Of a stretch of 27,361 nucleotides of DNA, positions 1 to 8,640 are shown piece after piece. The notes beneath the pieces were generated by a model. The model made no database searches, had not been told where the DNA came from, and saw only the letters and a list, made by a program, of their open reading frames with translations. The stretch lies in NCBI GenBank assembly GCA_028456385.1, contig JALNQF010000483.1, positions 1-27,361 of the forward strand. Reading direction: 5' to 3'. The stretch's first letter is position 1; each line of letters starts with the position of its first letter. A program made the position numbers and the translations under genes. The stretch comes from Ophiosphaerella korrae. Its lineage: Eukaryota > Ascomycota > Dothideomycetes > Pleosporales > Phaeosphaeriaceae.

Positions 1-140
1 ATAAACTTACTAATATATTAGTAAGTTTATAATATTAGTAAGTTTACTATATTAGTAAGTTATAAACTTACTAATATATTAGTAAGTTTATAATATTAGT
101 AAGTTTACTATATTAGTAAGTTATAAACTTACTAATATTA
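1..140. repeat. 61-bp palindromic tandem repeat (satellite-like)
   Basis: Two full units (1-61 and 62-122) are identical, and a partial third begins at 123, so the period is 61 bp. The array runs off the left edge, so its true size is unknown. Positions 1-30 of each unit form a perfect 30-bp palindrome centred on the TA-rich core, and the 8-mer ttagtaag or its complement cttactaa occurs several more times in the unit. The array stops where the RNase H start of the adjacent Gypsy fragment would continue, so it marks a breakpoint. The two units show no differences, unlike the surrounding mutated elements. It could be a centromeric or subtelomeric satellite, or an expanded microsatellite; the sequence alone does not decide. 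Confidence 0.85.
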
Positions 141-1850
141 GTATAAAAATAAAAGATATAAGAGATAACTTTTTTATAAAGCCTTTAGGTAATATATAAT
201 ATTTTACTCCTATATTTAACGTTATTAAATACTTAGTTACTTTTTTAAGTTTATTTAGCGTAGTAGAGTAGAGCTACTATATAATAGGTAAGGCTTAAGT
301 AATCTTTAATAAAGTACTAAAGAAATCTAGTATAGCCTAGAAAGGCTAAGACTTCTTTAGTAGTCTTTAGTATTTTTTACTTCTAGATAGCTTTAACTTT
401 AAAGAAATCTATTATAATTCTTTTATTAGAAATAATTATACTTAAAAACTTAACTAAAGTAACGTAGAAGCTAGATTTTTTAAAGTCTATATAAAAGCCT
501 TACTCTTTTAGTTATATAAGTACTTTATAAATATACTAGATATAGTTTATTTTATTATTAGAGTATATTAGGATATTATCTATATATATAGTATAGAAGT
601 TATATAAATATTCTAGTAGAGCTAAGTTAATAGTATACTAGAAAGTAGCTAGTATATTAGTAAAGCTAAAAAGTACTACTTTATAAGTATATATACTAAA
701 GTAAGTAATAAATATAGTTAGCTATTCTAAATTTAAAGTAATACGTAAGTAGTAAAAAGTATATATTATATTAAATTTAGAGAAAATCTTTACTTTATTT
801 AGGTAGGCTAGTATTTCTCTAAAGAATAGAATAAAGTACTAGTCTTTAATAGTAGATTTATTTAGCTTGTAGTAGTCTATATAGACTTATAAGCTACTAT
901 CTAGTTTAGCTATAATTAGTAAGTTATTTTTAGCTAAAGAGCTATATTTACTAATAAAGCCTTTACCTTCTATTTCTTAGATATATTTCTAGATTACTTT
1001 ATTTTATTTTCTAGTAAAAGAGTAAGGTTTAGCGTCTAGGATTTTTATACTAGGTTTAAAAGTAATTTCTAGGTTATATAGCTTATAAGAGAAAAGTTCC
1101 TTAGTAGCTTTTTTATTAAAATAGAGTATTAAGTATTAATATAGTTAGAGTAGTTCTATAAATAGAATATCTTTAAGCTTTACTATAGGTAGTAGTTTAT
1201 AAAATTACGCGTAATCTACTTCTTTAGCTACTTTATAGTAGTATACTAGTAGTAGTATTTTATCTAAAGTAAGTATTATAAGCGTATATTTACTTCTTTT
1301 AGTAAAGGCTTTAATTATATAATAACTAATAGTTTAAATATCTATTAATAAGTTCTATTTATACTTATTAGAGTACTTACTTAAGGGCTCTATAGGAGTA
1401 GATAATAGTTTAAGTACTAGCTTCTTTAAAGCTATAGTAAAGTAATATCTAGGTATACTATAGTATACTACTAAGGGGATTTTATTAGTTATCTAGTAGT
1501 ACTATTAGTAGTAAGTATTAGAGAATAATAATATTTTATAGTAGTAGTTAAGTTTAATAGTATAGGCTTTATACTATAAAAATCCTAAAATAAAGTTAAA
1601 TTAGCTTATATTTTTAATAATATAGGTAGAAGTCTATTTAATATATACGCCTACTTATAGGTAGAACTTAACCTAATACGTAATAGACTTAGATAGAGAA
1701 CTATTATATCCTTTATAGATAATAAGTTAAAGTAGCTAAATAGTTTATAATTTTATAGTCTTCTAAGTAAATTTTTATTAAATAAAGTTTATATTAACTT
1801 TATTATTAGCTAAGGTTTTAGCTATATAAAGTACTATAAGGTCTTTACTT
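141..1850 (-). pseudogene. pol: R1 pol remnant: protease and reverse transcriptase
   Basis: Read on the minus strand with TAA/TAG as former Gln or Trp, this gives a Gypsy protease followed by reverse transcriptase. At about 1782-1817 lies NNKVNINFI, a decayed form of the aspartic-protease active site normally read as D-S-G-A-D. Further on are KGFISKYSS, then YIDYYKLNKSTIKD near 845-885 (family VDYRxLNxxTIKD), then FSFTNILATFQ (family FGLTNAPATFQ). YIDNILIYSNN near 550-590 corresponds to the catalytic YxDD box, with the second Asp now Asn. EVLAFLGYTRF near the left end matches the conserved SFLGFxNFYRRF segment. The frame breaks off around 141, just after the RT thumb and the first RNase H residues. 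It is non-functional through many stops and the YIDN change. Confidence 0.85.
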
Positions 1851-1859
1851 AAGAAGCTA

Positions 1860-2720
1860 GTAAATAAAAATTAGTTTAGCTTAGCTTCTATTAGATTAGT
1901 TAGTAGATTCTTATACTAGACTATCTATATTCTATAGGTAAGTATATAAGATATAGCTATACTAGGGGTTATACTTTAGTAGTTAATTATACTCTTCTAG
2001 TTTATATAATCTCTAGGTTAAAGCTTTAGACTTAAGGAACGTTGTTTTCTAAATTCTAGTCTAAGTTAGGCTCTAGTTCTAGCTCTATATCTAGTTAGAA
2101 GTTATATTTAAAGAATTAGTCTTTTATTTCTATATCTATTTTAGAGTTTATTACTATATAAGTAGCTATATAGTAGTTTATAGTATTAGTAAGTATTTTA
2201 GATTTAATAGCTTTTATTTATTTATAAGTAGTATAGTCTAGCTTCTTAATACTTATCTTTTTATAGCTTTAGTATAAAATTGTTTTAGAGTTCTTAGTTT
2301 TAATTATAGTAGTCTTTTTACTAGTTAGGTATATTTCTCTAAATATACTTTCTAGTTATAGTTAATAGTATTTTAGTTCTTATAAAGTTATAGCTAGTTC
2401 TTCTTTAAAGTTTATATCTATACTCTTAGTTTAGCTCTTATAGGCGCTAGAGTATAAAGCTAGGTTTACTTAAAGCTTATATTTAGGTTATAATTATTTA
2501 CTTTATTTTCTAATATTAAGATTATCTTTTAAAAATTAATAGGGCTATTATAGATACTAAGGGTAGTACTAGTAGCTTTTCTAAGCTAAGGTTATAGCTT
2601 TTTTTAAAGGTAAATATTATATAGCTATAGGTTTTATTATAGTTTAAGGCTAATATTATTAAATTTAGAGAGGAATTTAGCCTATACTAACTAGGTAGTT
2701 TTATAGATTAGTTAATCTAG
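1860..2720 (-). pseudogene. R1 gag-like region (unresolved)
   Basis: By position, between the protease remnant and the 5' end of the fragment, this minus-strand stretch should hold the gag of R1. One frame stays readable for long stretches when TAA/TAG are taken as Gln, and it is rich in Lys, Leu, Gln and Asn, as expected for a RIP-mutated capsid gene. I see no zinc-knuckle pattern, even allowing Cys and His to have become Tyr, and no capsid motif I can name. The assignment therefore rests on synteny alone. It could also include 5' leader sequence or unrelated DNA. Confidence 0.35.
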
Positions 2721-2813
2721 TCTAAATTTAGCTATTTCTAGAGTTTTATAATATACTTTTTCTAACTTTACTACGTTTATATTACTAAATTAGTAAAAAA
2801 GTATAAAGAAATA

Positions 2814-3263
2814 TATAATAGGTATTACTAGGGTTAACTCCTAATACCTAAAAGTTATTAGTAGATTATAAAGTAATAATAAAAGCTTATATTAAGATCT
2901 ATAATAACTATAAATAATAGAAGATATTTTATAACTATCTTGTATTAGCGTTCTATAGTTAAAGGATTAAATTACTAATACTATCTTAATAATATATATT
3001 TCTACTACCTATATAGTAATATAGTCTTAGTAACTTTATTACTTTATATTTACTAAGATTATAAATTTATAAATTTATTATATAATAGCTTTATAACTTT
3101 ATATTTACTAAGATTATAAATTTATAAATTTATTACGTATCTTAATTATAGTTAGCTTTCTAATTAAGCTTATTATCTTATAAGTTATTACCTTACTTAT
3201 CTTATACTTTGTATATAGTAAAGTATAAGCTAATTAGTTTTATCTTAATTTCTCTTATTACTA
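2814..3263 (-). repeat. 3' LTR of element A1 (mosaic subfamily)
   Basis: This is a minus-strand LTR of about 450 bp. Its 3' end reads cctattata and its 5' end taataagagaaatt, the mutated forms of the family ends (TGTAATAAG...CTATTACA). The inner LTR block around 2870-3010, with the string ggattaaattactaatac, is shared with every other LTR here in either orientation. The first part resembles the subfamily-2 LTRs at 6453 and 20266. The middle, at about 3037-3146, has two copies of a unit with tttactaagattataaattt, which is the tandem duplication typical of the subfamily-1 LTRs at 7046 and 13642. The LTR is therefore a mosaic of the two types. LTRs carry promoter and polyadenylation signals, but after RIP none can be picked out. 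Confidence 0.8.
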
Positions 3264-3288
3264 TTATAATACTATTCTTTCTTTTATG
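3264..3288 (-). other. polypurine tract of element A1
   Basis: On the minus strand the internal region ends with aaaagaaagaatagtattat directly before the LTR. The same purine run followed by agtattatag precedes the LTRs at 13642, 20266 and, in reverse, 24780. In LTR retrotransposons this tract primes plus-strand DNA synthesis. Its conservation in position and sequence among copies fixes the internal/LTR boundary. Confidence 0.65.
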
Positions 3289-3536
3289 TAGTTCTTTATT
3301 TCTCTATACTAGAGCTAAAGTTATTAATCCTATTTCTTTATTAATCTCTAGTTCTTTATTACTTTCTATACTATCTTATTCTTAATATAATAAACTTCTT
3401 CTTATAGCTTATATTATTTATAATAGAGTAAAGATATTTTTTTATTAATATTACGCTAAGCTTAGCCTTACTTATCTTATATCCTTAAATAATAGTAAAT
3501 ATTATAACAAGTATATTCTTACTAATATCTAATATA

Positions 3537-3947
3537 AATATATTTCTTCTAAAGTTTTATTAGCTAAGTATAAGTATTTAATTTCTACGTAGTCTCTTTC
3601 TACTAAATGATATAAGGTAAGCTATTAATAGAGCTTAAGTATAATTATTATTATAGCTTACTATAGCTAAAGCTAAGTATAAGTTAACTTTTTATAAGCT
3701 AGTAAAGCTTTATTCTTATATTAAGTATCTTTATAAAATAAAAGCTTATAATAATACTAAGTTATCTAAATAGTCTTATACCTTAGAAGCTAAGTTAGAT
3801 TTAGATAATATAGTAGAGGCTACTCTAGCTCTTATTACGTTAGGCGCTCCTATTACTTCTCTATCTAGTAGTAGTATTATTAGTTTTCTTAGTTTACTAT
3901 AAGGCGCTCTAGAGGGTTTTAACTTTAGAACTCTTTTAGTTTCTTAA
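3537..3947 (+). pseudogene. antisense ORF in A1 3' tail (conserved, unknown function)
   Basis: This frame, antisense to pol, runs 136 codons to a TAA at 3945-3947 and is interrupted only by TAA/TAG codons explicable as former CAA/CAG. Conserved blocks include SLFLLNDIRQAINRAQ, then AKAKYK, YLYKIKAYNNTKLSKQ, LEAKLDLD, and near the end GALEGFNFRTLLVS. The same blocks in the same order, without indels, occur in copy B (minus strand, from 12957), and in diverged form in copies C and A2. The 3' end overlaps the end of the chromodomain coding strand tail to tail. I do not recognise the product. The Lys/Leu/Glu-rich middle could be helical. The sense strand is also fairly open after the same correction, so coding on this strand is an inference from the substitution pattern. 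Confidence 0.5.
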
Positions 3948-3954
3948 AGTAATT

Positions 3955-6440
3955 AAGATTATTTTCTAGTTTCTATATTTCCTCTTATAGTTATTCTTTT
4001 TTATTTATACTTATCTATTCTACTAAGTAGTAGTTTCTTCTATTATAGAACTAGTACTATAAGATCTCTTTAACTTTTTATTCTTCTTATTCTCTATACG
4101 TATCTACTTTATATACTAGTAGTTCTACTTCTTATAGTACTTATTCTAGTAGTACTACGTAGAATATTAAGTATATCTTTATTTTATTTAGTAGCTTTAG
4201 TTTAAATATAACTAGTATAACTTTCTTCTTAATCTTATATAATTCTATCTTAATATAATTTAGTTTTAAACTAGATTATTTACTCTTAATATTTTTTTAT
4301 ACTAAGTATACTTTTCCTCTTTCTCTAAATTAGAGTCTCTTTTTATATTTCTTATTATAGTATTTTACTATTTAATTATATAGGAATTCTACGTCCTATC
4401 TTAGTTAATTATATATATCTTTAAGTCTATTAGTAAAGTTTTTTCTTTTTAGAGACTAAGATACTTTATATCTTAGTATTTTATATATATTAGGGTTAAA
4501 TCTATAGTTTATAAAAAAGAGAAATACTCTTATTACTATATTCTTTACGCTATTATATACTAATTATACTATAGGTAGTAACTATACCTAATTATTCTAG
4601 TTATAATTAAAGTAGTATCTTTAGTACTATTCTACTATCTAATTTATATATTCTAATTATCTATCTATTTATAAGTAGTATACTATTAATATTATATACT
4701 AGATTCCTAGTTATACTATTATTATTTCTTATAGTTTTAATATAAATTATATATCTCTATCTATAATAATCTTATCTAGTAGTTTATATTAACTAATTAT
4801 AGTTCCTAGAATCTAGTATATAGTAACTTCTATTTTACTTTTCTCTTTATATAGTCTAAAGTATAAGTACTTTATAAGTTTATCTACTATTATTAGGATT
4901 CTATTATACTTAACTCTTAATATTAAGTCTTTAGACTTTAGTAGTTTTGTAATAAAGTCTATTATAATAACTCCTTATAGTTATTTTAGTATTTCTACTA
5001 GTTATAGTATCTTATATAGTATATATCTATTGTATTTATTCTTATAGTATTTTATATAGTCTTATAGTACTTCTATTACTAGTTATCTTACTTTTAGGAT
5101 ATAGTAGTCTTTTAAGAGTCTATCTAATATTTTATTAAAACCTTAGTATCTATATACTAGTAATTTATAAAATTATTATATAAATTCTTTTTAAATCTTT
5201 CTTAAAATATATATTCTTCTATAAGCTTTTATAAATCCTTCTTAGATTTCTAGTTTTTTTATTTTTTTAGATACTTTCTATATTACTTCTTAAATCTATT
5301 TATTTAGCCTACTACTTTTTCTTTTAAGTATTATAGCTATTTTAAGTATATTTAAAACTAAGTATCTTTCTTTATTCTTAACTAGAACTATACTAGTAGT
5401 ACTTACTTCTTCTTATAAGTCTAGTCTTCTACTAAAAGTATCTATAAATTAGTTATCTTTTCCTTTTATATATATAATTTCTATATTAAATATTAATAGA
5501 AACTCCTACTATCTTATATAGCGTTATAATAACTCTTTATTTATTATAAATCTTATAAGATTTTTATAGTCTATATAAACCTTTATTCTATACTTTACTC
5601 TTTATAAATATACTTTCTATTACTTAAATACTTTATAGATTACTAGTATTTCCTTATTATAAATTAAGTAGTTAAGTTCTACTATTTTTATCTTCTTAGA
5701 GAAGTATTTAACTAAATATTCTTGTTTAGTCCTTTTATCTTCCTATATTAGTACTATTCTATAGACTAAATTAGATATATCTATTTTTACAATTATTAGT
5801 AAGTCTAGGTTATATATTCTAATAACTAGATTTTCTATAAACTTCTTCTAAATTTTATTAAATACTTTATTATATTCTTTTATCTATTTAAATAGTATAT
5901 CTTTTTTTATAAGTCTTATTATTAGTTCTATATCTTTAGACTATCTTACTATTAACTTTCTATAGAAGTTAGCTAGCCTATAAAATTATTATACCTCTTT
6001 TAGGTTTTTTAGTGTTAGCTATTTATTAATTAACCTAATCTTTTCTAGGTTAATTTTAATTTTTATTAGTTCTATAATAAATCTAAGGAAGTCTATTTCT
6101 TTTATATAGAACTTGTATTTTCTTATTTTAAAAAATAATTTATTTTCTACTAGTTTTTCTAGTACTTTATATACGTATTATACGTATTCTTTTTCTATTT
6201 CTAAGAATATAAGGATATTGTCTAGGTATATAAATATAAATATATCTAAGTACTTTCTTAGTACTATATTAATTCTTTCTTAGAATACTACTAGTGTATT
6301 TATTAAGCTAAATAGTATAACTAGGTATTTATATAGTTTATACTATATTCTAAATACTATTTTCTATTTATCTCTTTTTTTAATTCTAATCTAGTAGTAA
6401 GTATTCTAGATATCTAGTTTTATAAAGATTTTTACTCTTT
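3955..6440 (-). pseudogene. pol: A1 pol remnant: RT, RNase H, integrase, chromodomain
   Basis: Reading leftward on the minus strand with TAA/TAG as former Gln or Trp: RT begins at FIKLDIQNTYY near 6430 (family FTKLDLRxAYxxIRI), with a YLDN box further on where YLDD is expected. RNase H shows VYIDYKNL at about 5555-5585 (family VxTDHKNL). Integrase has a decayed HHCC finger ending in YIEYQRNKYNR near 5025-5060 (Cys to Tyr). Its first catalytic Asp is in IIIDFI near 4951-4975, and its Glu lies in a DxQLEYINQ-type segment near 4640-4672. A chromodomain at about 3955-4085 shows FYNRRNYYLV and ENNLNYFKKLKE. Chromodomains of this kind bind methylated histone H3 tails and steer integration toward heterochromatin. 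Dispersed stops make the gene dead. Confidence 0.85.
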
Positions 6441-6452
6441 ATATATTATAGG

Positions 6453-6899
6453 TATAATAAGAGAAATCAAGATAGAACTAATTAGTCTTAACTCGAATAC
6501 TAATAAAGTATAAGACGAGTAGGGTAATAACTTTAATTAGGAAACTACCTATAACTAGGGTATATAGTAGTAATCTATAATTACGTATAAATAGGTTAAA
6601 GTAATCTATAATAATATATAAATAGATTAAAGTAAACTATAGTTACGTATATATAGATTAATAGTATTCTATACTATTATATAAATAGATTAGTATAAGT
6701 ATATAGTTAATAATATATATATTATTAAGATAGTATTAGTAATTTAATCCTTTAACTATAGAACACTAATACAAGATAGTTATAAAATATCTTCTATTAT
6801 TTATAGTTATTATAGATCCTAATATAAGCTTTTATTATTACTTTATAATTTACTAATAACTTTTAGGTATTAGGAGTTAACCCTAGTAGCCCTATAATA
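6453..6899 (+). repeat. plus-strand LTR, subfamily 2
   Basis: This LTR of about 447 bp starts tataataagagaaatcaag and ends cctataata, matching the LTR at 20266-20716 throughout. At about 6571-6700 it contains four imperfect units of about 32 bp, each running from aatctat to atagatt, so each is itself a partial inverted repeat. It is preceded by tattatagg, the same bases that precede a 3' LTR, yet it is followed by leader sequence as for a 5' LTR. It therefore sits inside a recombined array. It keeps more CA and CG than its neighbours (gaaatcaag, ctcgaatac, gacgagt, gaacactaatacaag), so it looks less heavily mutated. Confidence 0.85.
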
Positions 6900-7045
6900 C
6901 TTTACTAATTTAGTTATTATAAGAAGCGAAGTATAAGTAGTATATAGTCTAGCTAACACGATAGTAGAAAGTTTAACTAAAAGAGTAGCTAAAATACTTA
7001 TAAGTAGTTATAAGTTAGATAATATAGTATAGAAAGTATTATAGC
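6900..7045 (+). mobile_element. leader remnant between two LTRs (internal region deleted)
   Basis: Positions 6900 to about 7030 match the leader of copy B (7477-7605) from ctttactaatttag through ttagataatata. The next bases, tagaaagtattatagc, are the end of the internal region that normally touches the 3' LTR, and the LTR at 7046 follows. About 6 kb of gag-pol is thus missing between leader and polypurine-tract end. The primer-binding site should lie at the very start of this stretch, but mutation prevents matching it to a tRNA. Confidence 0.7.
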
Positions 7046-7476
7046 TATAATAAGAGAAAACTAATTTAAGCTAATTAGCCCTACTATAGATAATAATAAC
7101 GTATACAACCTATAAGAAGATAAACTAGATTAGGAGACTAACTATAATAGAGATACGTAATAGATTTATAATTTATAATCTTAGTAAATATAAAGTATAA
7201 AGCTAAGTATATAATAGATTTATAATACGCGATCTTAGTAAATATAAAGTATAAAGTTAACTAAGAAGCCTAAGTATATAGTTTGTAAGATACGTATTAT
7301 TAAGATAGTATTAGTTATTTAATCTTTTAACTATAGAACGCTAATATAAGATAGTTATAAAATATCTTCTATTATTTATAGTTATTATAGATCCTTATAT
7401 AAGCTTTTATTATTACTTCTTAATCTACTAATACTTTTTAGGTATTAGGAAGTTAACTCTAGTAATACCTATTATA
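7046..7476 (+). repeat. 5' LTR of copy B, subfamily 1
   Basis: The LTR starts tataataagagaaaac and ends acctattata; before RIP these ends were probably TGTAAT and ATTACA, a six-base inverted pair. It holds a 54-bp tandem duplication (7158-7211 and from 7212) with the core atcttagtaaatataaag. The following block, with ctttaactatagaacgctaa, is common to all LTR subfamilies here. It is 431 bp, exactly as long as the LTR at 13642. Confidence 0.9.
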
Positions 7477-7608
7477 CCTTACTAATTTAGTTATTATAAG
7501 AAGTAAAGCGTAAGTAACGTATAGTCTAGCTAATATAATAGTAGAAAGTTTAACTAAGAAAGTAACTAAAGTACTTATAAGTAGTTATAAGTTAGATAAT
7601 ATAAAATA
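7477..7608 (+). other. 5' leader of copy B with presumed primer-binding site
   Basis: This 132-bp stretch lies between LTR and gag, beginning ccttactaatttagttatta. It is repeated almost intact at 6900-7030 but is absent from copy C, whose internal region starts at the bases found here at about 7609. The first bases after the LTR should be the tRNA primer-binding site, which I cannot assign after RIP. Confidence 0.6.
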
Positions 7609-8640
7609 AAAAGATATTAAAAACTATATAAATAACTTAATTTCTAAGAAAGAAGATATAAAATTAGTAATTAATACTTTAGAAACCTAGAATAGAAAAC
7701 TTTAAGAATACATAAAATAAAATAAAGCCTAGATTAAAGCTATTATAAAAAGATAAAACTAAATAGAATTAATTATATAACGCCTAGAGATAAGTATAAT
7801 AAAGAAACTACTTAAAATACTTTTACTTAAAAAGTTTAATAGAATAAAGAAAAAACTAAAACCTTTTATAGTATTAGTATAACTCTAGATAGATATACAA
7901 GTACTATACTTTAATATAGAAGAGAAGAAGGTAATATATATTAGACTATACCTTAAAGAAAATATAATAAAATAGTATAAACTTTACTAGATAGATTATA
8001 TAACGTATTCTCTAATAACCTAGAAAGATAAAATAAAAGCTATCTTTAGAAGTTATAAATACTTTACTAAATAAATAAGAGTAGTATTTAGAGATATAGA
8101 TATTACCTAATAAGCTAAAAAAAAACTTAAGAGGCTTATATAAAGTAAAAGCGTCCCTAAATATATATTATAATTTAAATAATTAAGCTAAAATATAAAA
8201 TAGAAGAAGTTAGATTTAATATTATATTTTTAATAAAGACTAAATTCTAAAATTTAATATAAAATAATTTATATAAAGAAACCTAAGATACTAGAAGTTT
8301 TAAAGTAATAAGTAATATAAATTAATAATAATCTTTAAAAATAGAAGAAAAATAAGTATAGTAGCTAAACTAGGAACTAGGATACTAGAGACCTTATAAT
8401 CCTTAATATTAATAAAGATAAAAAGAAGAAGAAGAATAAAGACTTTATATACTTTAATTATAGTAAAAAAAGCTACTATATAAAAGACTACTAATTATAA
8501 AAGAAAAGAGACGTAGTATATTATAAATATAGAAAACTAGAATACTTTATAAAAGACTATAGAAGTAAAAACTAAAAAAAAGATAAAGAAACTTAGTTAA
8601 AAATAACTAAGAAAAAGAAAGAAGTACTATAAGTATAAGC
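7609..8640 (+). pseudogene. gag: copy B gag remnant with two zinc knuckles
   Basis: This encodes the former capsid/nucleocapsid protein that packages element RNA. With TAA/TAG as Gln, the N-terminal part (about 7610-7850) is Lys/Glu/Leu/Ile-rich and may be coiled-coil. The capsid part follows (about 7855-8170), with LKPFIVLVQLQIDIQVLYF and VVFRDIDITQQA, matching the Gypsy gag pattern of a protein that starts after an FxGxxxxLxxFL-type segment. Two CCHC knuckles lie at about 8440-8580, YFNYSKKSYYIKDY and YYKYRKLEYFIKDY, where Cys and His are now Tyr and Gly is now Ser, Arg or Glu. The true start codon cannot be seen, as ATG is almost eliminated. Whether gag was fused to pol is unclear. Confidence 0.8.

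Larger units (their letters stand above)
141..2813 (-). mobile_element. Gypsy retrotransposon fragment R1 (5' part, RIP-mutated)
   Basis: This is a minus-strand Ty3/Gypsy remnant running from a gag-like region near 2700 down to the beginning of RNase H near 141, where the 61-bp repeat interrupts it. RNase H, integrase and the 3' LTR are missing. No LTR of its own is visible; its right side abuts the LTR of element A1 at 2814. Its polymerase differs clearly from that of elements A1, B, C and A2, so it is a separate Gypsy lineage. All frames carry TAA/TAG stops at former Gln and Trp codons, as expected from RIP. A short match to the chromovirus leader just left of 2814 (ttactaatttagt) might mean the first bases belong to A1's neighbour rather than to R1, so the right boundary is uncertain by about 100 bp. 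Confidence 0.8.
3264..6440 (-). mobile_element. chromovirus copy A1, 5'-truncated, RIP-mutated
   Basis: This minus-strand internal region covers the palm of reverse transcriptase, RNase H, integrase, chromodomain and the 3' tail, followed by the LTR at 2814-3263. It lacks the gag, the protease and the first third of RT. The loss is sharp: minus-strand homology to copies B and C stops at about 6435, next to tattatagg and the start of a plus-strand LTR at 6453. A1 was therefore cut by a rearrangement or by insertion of the plus-strand array. Its 3' tail is closer to copy B than to copies C and A2. Confidence 0.85.

Noticed and set aside
1..140. CRISPR-like array at the left end.
   Set aside because: The units are identical over their whole 61 bp with no variable spacers, and the context is a eukaryotic retrotransposon nest.
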